Of a DNA stretch of 64,000 nt, positions 26,091-35,197 are shown piece by piece; the first letter of the stretch is position 1, and every line of letters begins with the position of its first letter. The stretch covers positions 248,001-312,000 of the forward strand of contig BAABNI010000001.1 in NCBI GenBank assembly GCA_040365065.1. The letters are read 5' to 3'. Made by a program: the position numbers and the translations under genes. This stretch comes from Pelagadaptatus aseana. GTDB taxonomy: Bacteria; Pseudomonadota; Gammaproteobacteria; Pseudomonadales; Cellvibrionaceae. Below the pieces are notes generated by a model. The model searched no databases and was not told the origin of the DNA. It worked only from the letters and a program-made list of their open reading frames with translations.

Positions 26091-27086
26091 TTATAGCCCC
26101 AACATGGGCTCAAGATGCTGCAACAAGCGCTCGGGGGTCAGCGGCGCAAATACCTCGGGATCGGTTATCGCATCGACAGGATCCATCTGGGATGCGCACA
26201 AGTGAATCTGGTTTTCACCATAGGCGCCAATCAAACCCGGATTGGTAGGACCATAGAGGGAGACGGTCGGAATATTCAATGCGGCACTCAGATGACCAAG
26301 GCCGGTGTCCACTGCCACCACCGCCGATGCCTGTGCCAACACGCCAGCCACCCCGGCCAGATTGAGTTTGGGCAGCACTTCCACATGCTCCAGTCCTCTG
26401 GCAATGTGCTCGGCGCGTTTTCGCTCATTGTCATTCCCCCACGGCATGCGCACCTGAAAACCCTTGGCGCCCAGTCGTTCGGCCAACTGCTTCCAGTAAA
26501 TCTCCGGGTAGTGTTTATCCGCCCGGGTAGTGCCGTGCAGAAACACGACGTTGGGTTGCGCATCTACGGCTGTGCAAAAACGGCTCTGGGACAAACCATA
26601 CTGTCCCTTGGACTCAGGCTTCTGATAGTTCAGCGCCTTGGCAAACAGGGTTCGAGTCCGCTCCACGGCGTGCATATCCACGGGCACGGAGAAGCGATGC
26701 TGATAGACCAGACTGGCAAGCCGTTCGCGTACCGAGTGTTTGTCATAGCCCGCTGCCGGCGCCTTAATCAGGCGACATAACCAGGCGCTCTTCAACAAGC
26801 CCTGAGCATCAATCACCAGATCGTAGTGGTGCTTCTTGACCAGGTTGCGAAATTGTCGCCACTCGGTCGACCCCATGGTTTTAAAAACACTCTTGCGCCA
26901 GCGCCTAATCGCCACCGGAATCACATCGCTGACTGCCGGGTGCCATTTGGGAATTTCCGCAAACCCTTCTTCCACCACCCAGTCAAACTCGATATCCGGG
27001 CAGGCGGCCTTGGCATCCGTCAATGCCGGCAAGGTGTGAATCACATCCCCCATGGAGGAGGTTTTAACAATCAGTACTCGGCGCAT
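26091..27086 (-). CDS. waaC: LPS heptosyltransferase I
   Basis: A 331-residue GT9 enzyme that transfers the first heptose from ADP-heptose onto Kdo. The N-terminus is VLIVKTSSMGDVIHTLPAL, with the catalytic-Asp motif MGDVIHTLPA characteristic of WaaC. The C-terminal ADP-heptose site is VAVDTGLGHLSAALNIP followed by SLYGPTNPGLIG. The ATG overlaps the waaF stop (4 bases), so the two heptosyltransferases are coupled. It uses the ADP-heptose made through HldE, encoded further along the same operon. Confidence 0.95.
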   Translation of the reverse strand: MRRVLIVKTSSMGDVIHTLPALTDAKAACPDIEFDWVVEEGFAEIPKWHPAVSDVIPVAIRRWRKSVFKTMGSTEWRQFRNLVKKHHYDLVIDAQGLLKSAWLCRLIKAPAAGYDKHSVRERLASLVYQHRFSVPVDMHAVERTRTLFAKALNYQKPESKGQYGLSQSRFCTAVDAQPNVVFLHGTTRADKHYPEIYWKQLAERLGAKGFQVRMPWGNDNERKRAEHIARGLEHVEVLPKLNLAGVAGVLAQASAVVAVDTGLGHLSAALNIPTVSLYGPTNPGLIGAYGENQIHLCASQMDPVDAITDPEVFAPLTPERLLQHLEPMLGL

Positions 27087-28138
27087 CAGGCAGACACCTC
27101 CAGCACCTGCTCATCGGCAACCACGCGCTGCAACGCATCCAGCACCTGCCCCGGCAACAGAAATTTCAGGCATTTAAGATGCCCTTGCGGACATTGCCGC
27201 TCAAAACATGGACCGCAATCCACCTCCAACTGAACCACTTCTACCCGTTCTGACAGTGGCGGGGTAAAACCCGGAGATGTGGAACCGTAAACCACCACCA
27301 GCGGTTTTTGCAGCGCTGCGGCAATGTGCATCAATCCAGAATCATTACTGATGACCGCATCGGCCTGAGACAACAGGTCAATGGCATCGGCCAGCTCAGT
27401 GGCGCCTGCCAGAATATGGCAGTGATCCGCCTGTTCCGGCTGCAGGTGCTCAACAATGGTCTCTGCAACCGGCTGATCCTTGGCCGAACCGAGCAACCAC
27501 ACCTGCCAACCCTGATCAATTTTTTCACGGGCCACAGCCGCGTAGTGCTCTTCCGGCCAGCGCTTGGCAGGGCCAAATTCTGCCCCCGGACACAGAGCCA
27601 GCACCGGCCGCTCATCCGTCAATTGGAATTTGTCTCGCAGCGCTGCAGCCTGCTCGTTATCGACCTGCAAGGCGGGGCGGGGCAATGGCTGCTCGAGAAT
27701 CGCACCTTTCGGATGCGCCAGCGCCACAAAGCGCTCAACCATCAACGGGTAGTAGGATTTATCCAGCTTGCGAATGTCGTTAAGCAGCACATAACGCATT
27801 TCACCGCGCCAGCCGGTGCGCTTCGGAACCTTGGCAAAATAGGGAATCAGAGCGGACTTGAGAGAATTGGGCAGCACGATGGCCTGATCATACTTACCCT
27901 GCAGACTTTCACCCAGAATGCGCCGCTCTTTCAGCAACAACTGGCCATGACCGATGGGCATATCAATGCTGTCGCGAATTTCGGGCATGCGTTCAATAAT
28001 CGGCCGACTCCAGGCTGGTGCCAGCACATCGATCTCAACCTCCGGTTCGCTTTGCTTGAGGGCAATAAACAGGGATTGCGCCATTACCATGTCGCCCACC
28101 CAGGAAGGCCCGATAATCAAGATACTGCGATTCGCCAT
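27086..28138 (-). CDS. waaF: LPS heptosyltransferase II
   Basis: A 350-residue GT9 enzyme that adds the second heptose of the inner core. The ATG at 28138 gives the conserved start MANRSILIIGPSWVGDMVM; a longer frame adding 23 residues runs through the promoter region and is rejected. The C-terminal site is AVISNDSGLMHIAAALQKP with VYGSTSPGFTPPL. It is the first gene of the long minus-strand LPS operon that appears to continue to about 8.4 kb. A TATCAT -10 with a GC-rich discriminator lies just upstream. Confidence 0.95.
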   Translation of the reverse strand: MANRSILIIGPSWVGDMVMAQSLFIALKQSEPEVEIDVLAPAWSRPIIERMPEIRDSIDMPIGHGQLLLKERRILGESLQGKYDQAIVLPNSLKSALIPYFAKVPKRTGWRGEMRYVLLNDIRKLDKSYYPLMVERFVALAHPKGAILEQPLPRPALQVDNEQAAALRDKFQLTDERPVLALCPGAEFGPAKRWPEEHYAAVAREKIDQGWQVWLLGSAKDQPVAETIVEHLQPEQADHCHILAGATELADAIDLLSQADAVISNDSGLMHIAAALQKPLVVVYGSTSPGFTPPLSERVEVVQLEVDCGPCFERQCPQGHLKCLKFLLPGQVLDALQRVVADEQVLEVSA

Positions 28139-28164
28139 TAATGCCCTACACCCTAGAGTTGAAA

Positions 28165-28177
28165 GCCGCGCATGATA
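28165..28177 (-). promoter_or_regulatory. Candidate -10 and discriminator for the waaF-led LPS operon
   Basis: On the minus strand, GGTATCAT is followed directly by GCGCGGC (TATCAT is the complement of 28172-28177), 34 bases before the waaF ATG. No good -35 is seen. The same CGGTATCAT plus GC-rich pattern occurs before pgk. Confidence 0.4.
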
Positions 28178-28232
28178 CCGTATATGCACCGCTGCAGTCA
28201 CCGGCAATCTGTCTATAGAAGCAGCAGCACTA

Positions 28233-28261
28233 TTCCAATTTTATGGCAGGCTAATTACAAT
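28233..28261 (+). promoter_or_regulatory. Candidate ilvE promoter
   Basis: TTCCAA (28233-28238), a 17-base spacer and TACAAT (28256-28261) lie 44 bases before the ilvE ATG. The -10 matches 5 of 6 consensus bases, the -35 only 3 of 6. Confidence 0.5.
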
Positions 28262-28305
28262 TCCCGCCCTTGTACTGACAACAGATAATCTTGAGGTTTC
28301 CCCCT

Positions 28306-29304
28306 ATGACTGCCTTTGGTAGCGTTTTTATGCCAGAAATGGCCCTGACCCAGTTCGACGGCGAAAAATGGGGCAACCATGAGATTGTCAGCAGCGACAG
28401 CATCAGCCTGCATCCGGGCGCCCATGTGCTGCACTACGCCAGCACCTGCTTTGAAGGCTTGAAGGCGTTTCGTCACAGCGACGGCAGCGTCAAGATTTTC
28501 CGCATGGACTGCAATATTGCCCGCTTTGCCCAAAGCAGCGACCTGCTGGCCCTGCCCGCCATTGACGCCGAGCAAACCCGCCAAATGATCAACGGCATTG
28601 TCGAGCGTTTTGCCGATCAGGTTCCCGAAGTACCCGGCTCTCTTTACATTCGCCCGACTCACATCGGTACCGAGCCCGCCATCGGCAAAGCCGCGGGCCC
28701 TTCGGCCACATCACTGCAATACATTCTGGTATCGCCAGTGGGCGACTATTTTGCCGGCGGCGGTGACAGCACCCTGCGCCTGCTGCTGGAAGAGGACGGC
28801 ATGCGCTGTGCACCTCACATGGGTCGCATCAAAAGTGGTGGCAACTACGCCAGCTGCCTGCTGCCCACCCTCAACGCCAAGCGCGATCTGCAAGTGGATC
28901 AGATCCTGTTCTGCCCGGATGGCGACGTACAGGAAACCGGCGCCGCCAATTTCCTGCTGATTGATGGCAACACCATCATCACCAAGGCACTGGACAGCAC
29001 CTTCCTGCATGGCATTACCCGCGATTCCATTCTGACGCTGGCCAGAGATCTGGGCATGAATGTGGAAGAGCGCAGCCTCAGCGTTGAGGAGTTGTTAGAG
29101 CGCAGCCAGAAGCCAGACTGTGAAGCGGCCCTGTCAGGCACTGCCGCGGTATTGGCACCGGTGGGTACCCTGCTGCACAACGGCAAAGAATATCAGGTGG
29201 GCAATGGCAAGCCCGGCGCCACCACCAACAAACTGCGCAAGACCCTGAACGACATTCAATGGGGCTTGGCTGAAGACCAGCATGGCTGGTTAACCAGCAT
29301 TTAA
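28306..29304 (+). CDS. ilvE: Branched-chain amino acid aminotransferase
   Basis: A 332-residue PLP fold-type IV enzyme for the last step of leucine, isoleucine and valine synthesis. The ATG at 28306 has a GAGG ribosome site 9 bases upstream and is preferred over a TTG at 28291. The PLP lysine is Lys176 in RIKSGGNYA. Other landmarks are YASTCFEGLKAFR, YIRPTHIG and VQETGAANFLL. The size and sequence fit the longer BCAT type rather than the roughly 308-residue enterobacterial IlvE. It is divergent from waaF, an arrangement shared with Pseudomonas. Confidence 0.94.
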   Translation: MTAFGSVFMPEMALTQFDGEKWGNHEIVSSDSISLHPGAHVLHYASTCFEGLKAFRHSDGSVKIFRMDCNIARFAQSSDLLALPAIDAEQTRQMINGIVERFADQVPEVPGSLYIRPTHIGTEPAIGKAAGPSATSLQYILVSPVGDYFAGGGDSTLRLLLEEDGMRCAPHMGRIKSGGNYASCLLPTLNAKRDLQVDQILFCPDGDVQETGAANFLLIDGNTIITKALDSTFLHGITRDSILTLARDLGMNVEERSLSVEELLERSQKPDCEAALSGTAAVLAPVGTLLHNGKEYQVGNGKPGATTNKLRKTLNDIQWGLAEDQHGWLTSI

Positions 29305-29331
29305 TTCTATTTATTACCGGTTTAAACCACC

Positions 29332-29421
29332 GTCATTGCGAGGAGTGCAGCGACGCGGCAATCTCTTGGTTCTGGTACGTAATTGCCAAGATTGCCGCGT
29401 CGCTATGCTCCTCGCAATGAC
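29332..29421. repeat. Long inverted repeat between ilvE and glnE
   Basis: Two 33-base arms (29332-29364 and 29389-29421), beginning GTCATTGCGAGGAG and ending GACGCGGCAATCT, match at 30 of 33 positions in inverted orientation. They are separated by 24 bases. The element fills the gap between the convergent ilvE and glnE genes and ends 3 bases from the glnE stop. The arm sequence resembles a palindromic repeat seen in many bacterial genomes. It could form a strong RNA hairpin in either direction and so end or protect both transcripts. Confidence 0.9.
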
Positions 29422-29424
29422 AGA

Positions 29425-32352
29425 TTAACTGCCCAGCCACTCCTGCCAGATGGCTTTAACGGCCGCCCGCTCAGCCGCAAACTCGTCACCGCCCACAACC
29501 CCCGGGCGGTTTTGCAGCGCCAGTCTGTGGCCGGCTGAGCGATAGGCTTTATAGGCAGAAATCAACGCCTCACTCTGCGCTTCAGACATCAGCCCCTCAG
29601 CCACCAGATCCCCCAGAATCCGAATGTTGTCACTCCAGAAAGCCACCTTAGGGTTTTCCGCGGCACGACTGAGCACCGCGTACTGGACCAGAAACTCGAT
29701 ATCGACAATGCCACCGGCATCCTGCTTGAGATGAAACTGGCCAGCCTTCTGCGTTTCAGTTCCCTTGCTGCCCAGATGCTCACGCATCTTCTCGCGCATG
29801 GAAACCACATCCGCCACCAGTTGGCCCCTGTTTCTTGACTGGCACAGAATCCCCTGCCGCAACCGGGAGAATTCTCGGGCCAGATTCTCGCCACCGGCCA
29901 CGACTCTGGCGCGTACCAGAGCCTGATGCTCCCAGGTCCAGGCCTCTTCGCGCTGATACTTTTCAAACGCCGACAGCGAGCTGACCAGCAAACCGGAGTT
30001 GCCGGAGGGCCGCAGCCGCATATCCACTTCATAGAGCTGACCGGACAGCGTCTGGGTATTGAGGACATGAATAATCTTTTGTCCCAGACGGATAAAGAAA
30101 CTCTGATTGTCGATGGATTTTTCACCCCGGGTATAGGATTTCGAATCCGCATTGTGAACAAACACCAGATCCAGATCCGAACCGTGCCCCAGTTCGATAC
30201 CACCCATTTTGCCGTAACCCAGCACAATAAATTCTGGGGCCGGCTCACCCTCTTTCACGCCGGGCTCACCATGGCGTGACACCATTTGCGACCAGACCAA
30301 ATCGAGCACGTGCTCAAGAATCACTTCAGCAATCCACGTCAGGCTGTCACTCACTTTCATCAACGGCAGAGCGCCACTGACCTCACAGGCCGCAACATGC
30401 AATGCCCGCGACATGCGAAAGTAACGCAAGCCCTCCATCTGCCCTTCGAGATCGCCCAGCTCGATGCGCAACATATGCTGACGCAACTGATCGCGCAATT
30501 CGGCTTTATCCGGAACCCGATACAGCGCCCTCTGATCCAGCAGCTCGTCGAGCAATGCCGGATGTCGCGACAACTGCTCAGCAATCCAGGGGCTGGCACC
30601 ACAAAGCCGGATCAATTGCTGCAGGGCACCGGGATTCTCCATCAGCAGCACCAGATAAGCAGTCCGACGGCAAACACCTTCAATCAGGTGGGTCACACGC
30701 CTGAGGGTTTCCGCTGAGCCGGCTGACGCCTGAACCGCCTTCAGCAAGCGCGGCATCAAACCATCGAGACGCTCACGCCCCTCGGCCTGCATATAGGTCA
30801 ATGCGCGGCTTTTTTTGAGGTCGCCGATCACCTTGGCAATGCCTTCACTCTCCGCAAAGCCCTGCTGCTCAAGCGCCTGACAAAGCCCCTCCCGGTCCAG
30901 ATCATCGAGCCACAACGCCTCCCATTCAGCCCACTCGGAGACCTGTTGCTGCTCATCTTCCGGATCGGAAATCACCGACTGAAAATGGCTGTTTACAAAC
31001 TCGCGATGCCCATCCATCTCGGCAACAAAGTCGGACCAATCGGCGCAACCCATGGTCCAGGCCATGCGCAACTGGTCTTTTTCATCCACCGGTAAACTCT
31101 GGGTTTGCTTGTCCTGATAGCCCTGAATCGCGTGCTCGGCATTGCGCAGAAAAATATAAGCACTCGACAGTTTCTCGGCCGCACCCTCAGGCAAATAACC
31201 CTCACTCTCCAGCAGCGGCAACAACATCAACACCTGCCGCTCGCGCAGACGCGCATCACGCCCGCCGCGAATCAACTGAAACACCTGAACCACAAACTCG
31301 ATTTCGCGAATGCCGCCGGCTCCGAGTTTGACATCCCCCTGCTTACCTTTGCGCTTCACCTCGCGATTGATCATGGCTTTCATGGAGCGCATGGATTCAA
31401 TGGCGCTGTAATCCAGATATTTGCGGTAGGTAAAGGGAGCTAACATGGTCATCAGCTGTTCACCGGCAACCGCACCCCCCTCACAGGCATTGGCGGAAAC
31501 CACCCGGGCCTTGATCATGGCGTAGCGCTCCCACTCCCGCCCCTGGGTTTGGTAGTACTCTTCCATGGAATCGAAATTGAGCACCAGCGCACCACTCTGG
31601 CCGTAGGGGCGTAACCGCATATCCACCCGAAAAACAAAACCGTCAACCGTGACGTTATCGAGACTGTTGATGACCTTCTGGCCCAGCTTGACAAAAAACT
31701 CCTGATTGCTGACGGACTTGCGCCCACCTTCGGTATTACCGCTCTGGGGGTAGGTAAAAATCAGGTCGATATCCGAAGACACATTGAGCTCACCGCCACC
31801 CAGCTTGCCCATGCCCAGTACCACCATAGGCTGAGGCTTGCCGTCGCTCTTACCGATGGGCAAACCCCAACGGGGCTGCAGCAGGGCGTAGTGGAAACGG
31901 ATGGCCGCCTGAATCGTTACCTCGGCCAAATGGGTGGTATCGGCAACCGTTTCCTGCATCGAGCCCAACCGGCAGAAGTCGCGCCAGACAATGCGCTGCA
32001 TCATATCCCGGCGAAACTGTCGCAGAGCCCGGTCAAAACCAGCCTCGTCCAGATCATCACCAGTACTTAGGCGAGCGTCCAGCAGCTCAGCCATTTGTGC
32101 TTGCGTCAGGCTTTTTCCCAAAAGGCCCGATTCCAACAGGTCGACAAACGCGGCCGACTGCTGCAGAGCACCCTTGGCAACAAAATCGCTGGCCACCCAC
32201 ACCCGGGCTAACTGTTGTTTAAGCTCCGGACACGCCTGCAGGCACCGCTGCAGCCGGGACTGCTGCTCATCGCTGGCCCGCCCCTGCCACAGGTCAATTT
32301 GCTGCTGCAGGTCCGGGTGAAACAACTGGGGAATATGATCGAGAGGCAACAT
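29425..32352 (-). CDS. glnE: Glutamine synthetase adenylyltransferase / adenylyl-removing enzyme
   Basis: A 975-residue bifunctional enzyme that adenylylates and deadenylylates glutamine synthetase in response to PII and glutamine. Two nucleotidyltransferase domains are visible: the N-terminal one with GGGELNVSSDIDLIF (near residue 195, adenylyl-removing) and the C-terminal one with GGIELGHGSDLDLVF (near residue 722, adenylylating). Each is followed by a helical GlnD-type PII-uridylyltransferase region. Full length for the family (E. coli about 946). The 3' end abuts the inverted repeat. Confidence 0.96.
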   Translation of the reverse strand: MLPLDHIPQLFHPDLQQQIDLWQGRASDEQQSRLQRCLQACPELKQQLARVWVASDFVAKGALQQSAAFVDLLESGLLGKSLTQAQMAELLDARLSTGDDLDEAGFDRALRQFRRDMMQRIVWRDFCRLGSMQETVADTTHLAEVTIQAAIRFHYALLQPRWGLPIGKSDGKPQPMVVLGMGKLGGGELNVSSDIDLIFTYPQSGNTEGGRKSVSNQEFFVKLGQKVINSLDNVTVDGFVFRVDMRLRPYGQSGALVLNFDSMEEYYQTQGREWERYAMIKARVVSANACEGGAVAGEQLMTMLAPFTYRKYLDYSAIESMRSMKAMINREVKRKGKQGDVKLGAGGIREIEFVVQVFQLIRGGRDARLRERQVLMLLPLLESEGYLPEGAAEKLSSAYIFLRNAEHAIQGYQDKQTQSLPVDEKDQLRMAWTMGCADWSDFVAEMDGHREFVNSHFQSVISDPEDEQQQVSEWAEWEALWLDDLDREGLCQALEQQGFAESEGIAKVIGDLKKSRALTYMQAEGRERLDGLMPRLLKAVQASAGSAETLRRVTHLIEGVCRRTAYLVLLMENPGALQQLIRLCGASPWIAEQLSRHPALLDELLDQRALYRVPDKAELRDQLRQHMLRIELGDLEGQMEGLRYFRMSRALHVAACEVSGALPLMKVSDSLTWIAEVILEHVLDLVWSQMVSRHGEPGVKEGEPAPEFIVLGYGKMGGIELGHGSDLDLVFVHNADSKSYTRGEKSIDNQSFFIRLGQKIIHVLNTQTLSGQLYEVDMRLRPSGNSGLLVSSLSAFEKYQREEAWTWEHQALVRARVVAGGENLAREFSRLRQGILCQSRNRGQLVADVVSMREKMREHLGSKGTETQKAGQFHLKQDAGGIVDIEFLVQYAVLSRAAENPKVAFWSDNIRILGDLVAEGLMSEAQSEALISAYKAYRSAGHRLALQNRPGVVGGDEFAAERAAVKAIWQEWLGS

Positions 32353-32448
32353 AGAAAATCCGTACTGACTTACTGCAACAAGAGGGAAGAATTAAGTCTA
32401 GCCAATGACTTGGCACTGGCATTATGACCACGATCAACATAACCCCTA

Positions 32449-34266
32449 TCAGTCGGAATTTTCGCCCGCAGGCGCGACGCTCAGCACCTCTTCGATGGTC
32501 GTTAGCCCCTGAGCAACCTTGTTGGCGCCAGACAAACGGAGTGAGTGCATACCTTCGCGCATGGCCGCATTGCGGATGCCGGCCAAGTCACAATCACTGC
32601 CGACAAACCGATGCAAACTTTCACTTAACGGCATGATTTCATAGATACCCTGACGCCCGAGATAACCGGTATTGCGACACTCCAGACACCCTTCAGGCTC
32701 GTAAGCTACTTTCGGCTGGGCGGCCTTCCAGGGGCTCACCAAGTGCTTCCAGGCCTCGGCATCCACTTGCGCCTCTTTTTTGCAATGAGGGCACAGAGTT
32801 CGCACCAGACGCTGGGCCATAATACCGATCACCGTCGACTTGATCAGATACCCCGGCACCCCCAGATCCAGCAGACGGGTGATACCGGTGGCGGCGTCAT
32901 TGGTATGCAGCGTAGAGAGCACCAGATGCCCGGTCAATGCTGCCTGAACCGCCATCTGAGCGGTTTCAAGATCACGGATTTCACCCACCATAATAATGTC
33001 CGGATCCTGCCGCATCAGGATGCGAATGCCCGCGGCAAAATCCAGATCGATGTTGTGCTGTACCTGCGTCTGGTTAAAGCTCTCCTCAACCATCTCAATG
33101 GGGTCTTCCACCGTACTGACGTTGACCTCACTGGTCGCCAACTGCTTCAGTGACGAGTACAGCGTGGTGGTCTTACCCGACCCGGTTGGCCCGGTCACCA
33201 GCACAATGCCGTGAGGGCGATCAATCATGCCGCGCCAGCGGCGGTAGTCGTCTCCGGTCAATCCCAGCTCACCGAAACTGCGCAGCAGCACATCCGGATC
33301 AAAAATCCGCATCACCAGCTTTTCACCAAATGCGGTGGGCAGCGTCGACAACCGCAGTTCCACCTCGCTGCCGGTGGGGGTCTTGGTCTTAACCCGGCCA
33401 TCCTGCGGTTTGCGTTTCTCCGCAACGTTCATCCGGCCCAGAATTTTAATCCGGCTGGTGACCGCAGTGGTAATCGCTGCAGGCAGTTCATAGACCTGAT
33501 GCAGAACACCATCGATACGAAAACGCACCCGACCACAATCGCGACGGGGCTCAACATGGATATCGCTGGCGCGCTGGTCAAAGGCGTACTGCAACAGCCA
33601 GTCAACGATATTGACGATGTGCTGATCGTTGGCCTCAGGGTCTTTTAACGCCCCCAGCTCCAACAGCTGTTCAAAATTGGTGACATTGGAAGCACCCGCC
33701 ATGCCCTTGGCACCGCTGATCGACTTCGACAGGGTATAGAACTCAAGGGTGTAGCGCTGAATATCGGAAGGCACGGCAAACACGCGCCGGACCTGACGGC
33801 GAGCCACATGCTCCAACTGCGGCACCCAGGAAGAGGTGTACGGCTCGGCACAGGCTACTGTCACCTCATCGGCATTGAGATCAACACACAGAATGCGGTG
33901 ACGCTTGGCAAACGCGTAAGACATGACATCGGTCACGGCCGATACGTTCATCTTCAGAGGGTCAATATGCACCAGCGGCAGTCCGGCCTTATCCCCCAGC
34001 CACTCACTCAACGACAGCTCATCGAGCAGCTTGCCCGGACAGGCCTGATCCTCCAGATGGTGACTGGCAACGTAACTCAATGGGTGCATGGCCGCCTGCT
34101 CACGCGAACGGGTCTGGGAGGAGAGCACATTGGCGTCTTCCTGGGCCAATCGACCATCAGCCACCAGATCATCCAGTATCGAGCGCAGATCCAGCACCCG
34201 GTCGGCGGCGCCTGTCTGCAACTGACCCTGCCCCTGAATGGCGCCACTTGAGGCCGTATCGTTCAT
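32449..34266 (-). CDS. GspE/PilB-family secretion or pilus assembly ATPase, orphan
   Basis: A 605-residue type II secretion/type IV pilus superfamily ATPase. An N-terminal MshEN/GSPII_E-like region (about residues 25-200) is followed by the ATPase core with Walker A GPTGSGKTTT (near 355-364), the Asp box, Walker B, and a zinc-type tetracysteine CPHC...CLEC (near 490 and 527). The ATG at 34266 has an AGGGAA ribosome site. No other pilus or secretion gene lies beside it, so its partner machine must be encoded elsewhere, and whether it acts as GspE, PilB or MshE cannot be decided. Confidence 0.85.
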   Translation of the reverse strand: MNDTASSGAIQGQGQLQTGAADRVLDLRSILDDLVADGRLAQEDANVLSSQTRSREQAAMHPLSYVASHHLEDQACPGKLLDELSLSEWLGDKAGLPLVHIDPLKMNVSAVTDVMSYAFAKRHRILCVDLNADEVTVACAEPYTSSWVPQLEHVARRQVRRVFAVPSDIQRYTLEFYTLSKSISGAKGMAGASNVTNFEQLLELGALKDPEANDQHIVNIVDWLLQYAFDQRASDIHVEPRRDCGRVRFRIDGVLHQVYELPAAITTAVTSRIKILGRMNVAEKRKPQDGRVKTKTPTGSEVELRLSTLPTAFGEKLVMRIFDPDVLLRSFGELGLTGDDYRRWRGMIDRPHGIVLVTGPTGSGKTTTLYSSLKQLATSEVNVSTVEDPIEMVEESFNQTQVQHNIDLDFAAGIRILMRQDPDIIMVGEIRDLETAQMAVQAALTGHLVLSTLHTNDAATGITRLLDLGVPGYLIKSTVIGIMAQRLVRTLCPHCKKEAQVDAEAWKHLVSPWKAAQPKVAYEPEGCLECRNTGYLGRQGIYEIMPLSESLHRFVGSDCDLAGIRNAAMREGMHSLRLSGANKVAQGLTTIEEVLSVAPAGENSD

Positions 34267-34466
34267 ACCAATTCCCTGTTCATTATTGCTTTTCAGGAAT
34301 TGTAGCCAGAAACACACCGCTGCGGATACCGCCAATCAAACTGACGCAAATCAACTGGCAATAAAAAATTCATATTTTCCACACAAAACTGTCATTTCCT
34401 GCTGTTTTCTCACCGCCGTGCCTCTATACTTCGCAGCGCGTGAATCGACCTACACGAGACCTTGCT

Positions 34467-35147
34467 ATGCCCATATCAAACCCACTGGCCAACCTGTTTG
34501 GCAAATCACCCATCACCCCCATTCAGGAGCATATGGCCGCTTCCCATAATGCCGCCGCGTTACTGGCCGATTTTTTCGACGCATCCAATCAGGAAGACTG
34601 GGAAAAAGCAGAGGAAATTCAGCAAAAGATCTCGGAACAGGAAAACCTGGCCGACGACCTGAAGAAACAGATTCGTCTGGAACTGCCGAAAAGCCTGTTC
34701 CTGCCAGTTCCGCGGGGCGACCTGTTGGAACTGCTGTCGATGCAGGATCAAATCGCCAACTGCGCCAAGGACATCGCCGGCATCATGCTGGGCCGTGAGA
34801 TGCGCATGCCCAAAAAAATTCGCAAGGATATGACCGCCTTCGTCAAAGCCTCCATTGCCACATCCGAACAGGCCATGACGGCCATCAATGAACTGGATGA
34901 ACTATTGGAAGCCGGTTTTGGCGGACCAGAGGTCAAACTGGTACAGAAGCTGATCAAAAAGCTGGATGATCTGGAAAATAAAACCGATAAATTGCAAATC
35001 TCCATTCGCAGCAAACTGTTCAAGGTAGAAAAGGACCTGCCACCTGTAGACGTGATGTTTACCTACCAAATCATTGAATGGGTCGGCGAGCTCGCCGACA
35101 AAGCCCAAAAAGTTGGCTCCCGCCTGCAAATGCTGCTGGCTCGCTAA
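34467..35147 (+). CDS. DUF47/TIGR00153 PhoU-like protein
   Basis: A 226-residue all-helical protein of the PhoU-like DUF47 family (TIGR00153, YkaA-type). It starts MPISNPLANLFGKSP, and the ATG at 34467 is preferred over an in-frame GTG at 34440 because the family begins here. Helices carry EEIQQKISEQENLADDLKKQ and a metal-ligand-like pattern. It is followed 50 bases later by the Pit phosphate transporter, a widely conserved pairing, and probably modulates that transporter's activity. The biochemical mechanism is unknown. Confidence 0.88.
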   Translation: MPISNPLANLFGKSPITPIQEHMAASHNAAALLADFFDASNQEDWEKAEEIQQKISEQENLADDLKKQIRLELPKSLFLPVPRGDLLELLSMQDQIANCAKDIAGIMLGREMRMPKKIRKDMTAFVKASIATSEQAMTAINELDELLEAGFGGPEVKLVQKLIKKLDDLENKTDKLQISIRSKLFKVEKDLPPVDVMFTYQIIEWVGELADKAQKVGSRLQMLLAR

Positions 35148-35197
35148 CGCGCAATTTACGCGCAAGCCACCAACTTAATCGTTTCGGAGAATTATAA

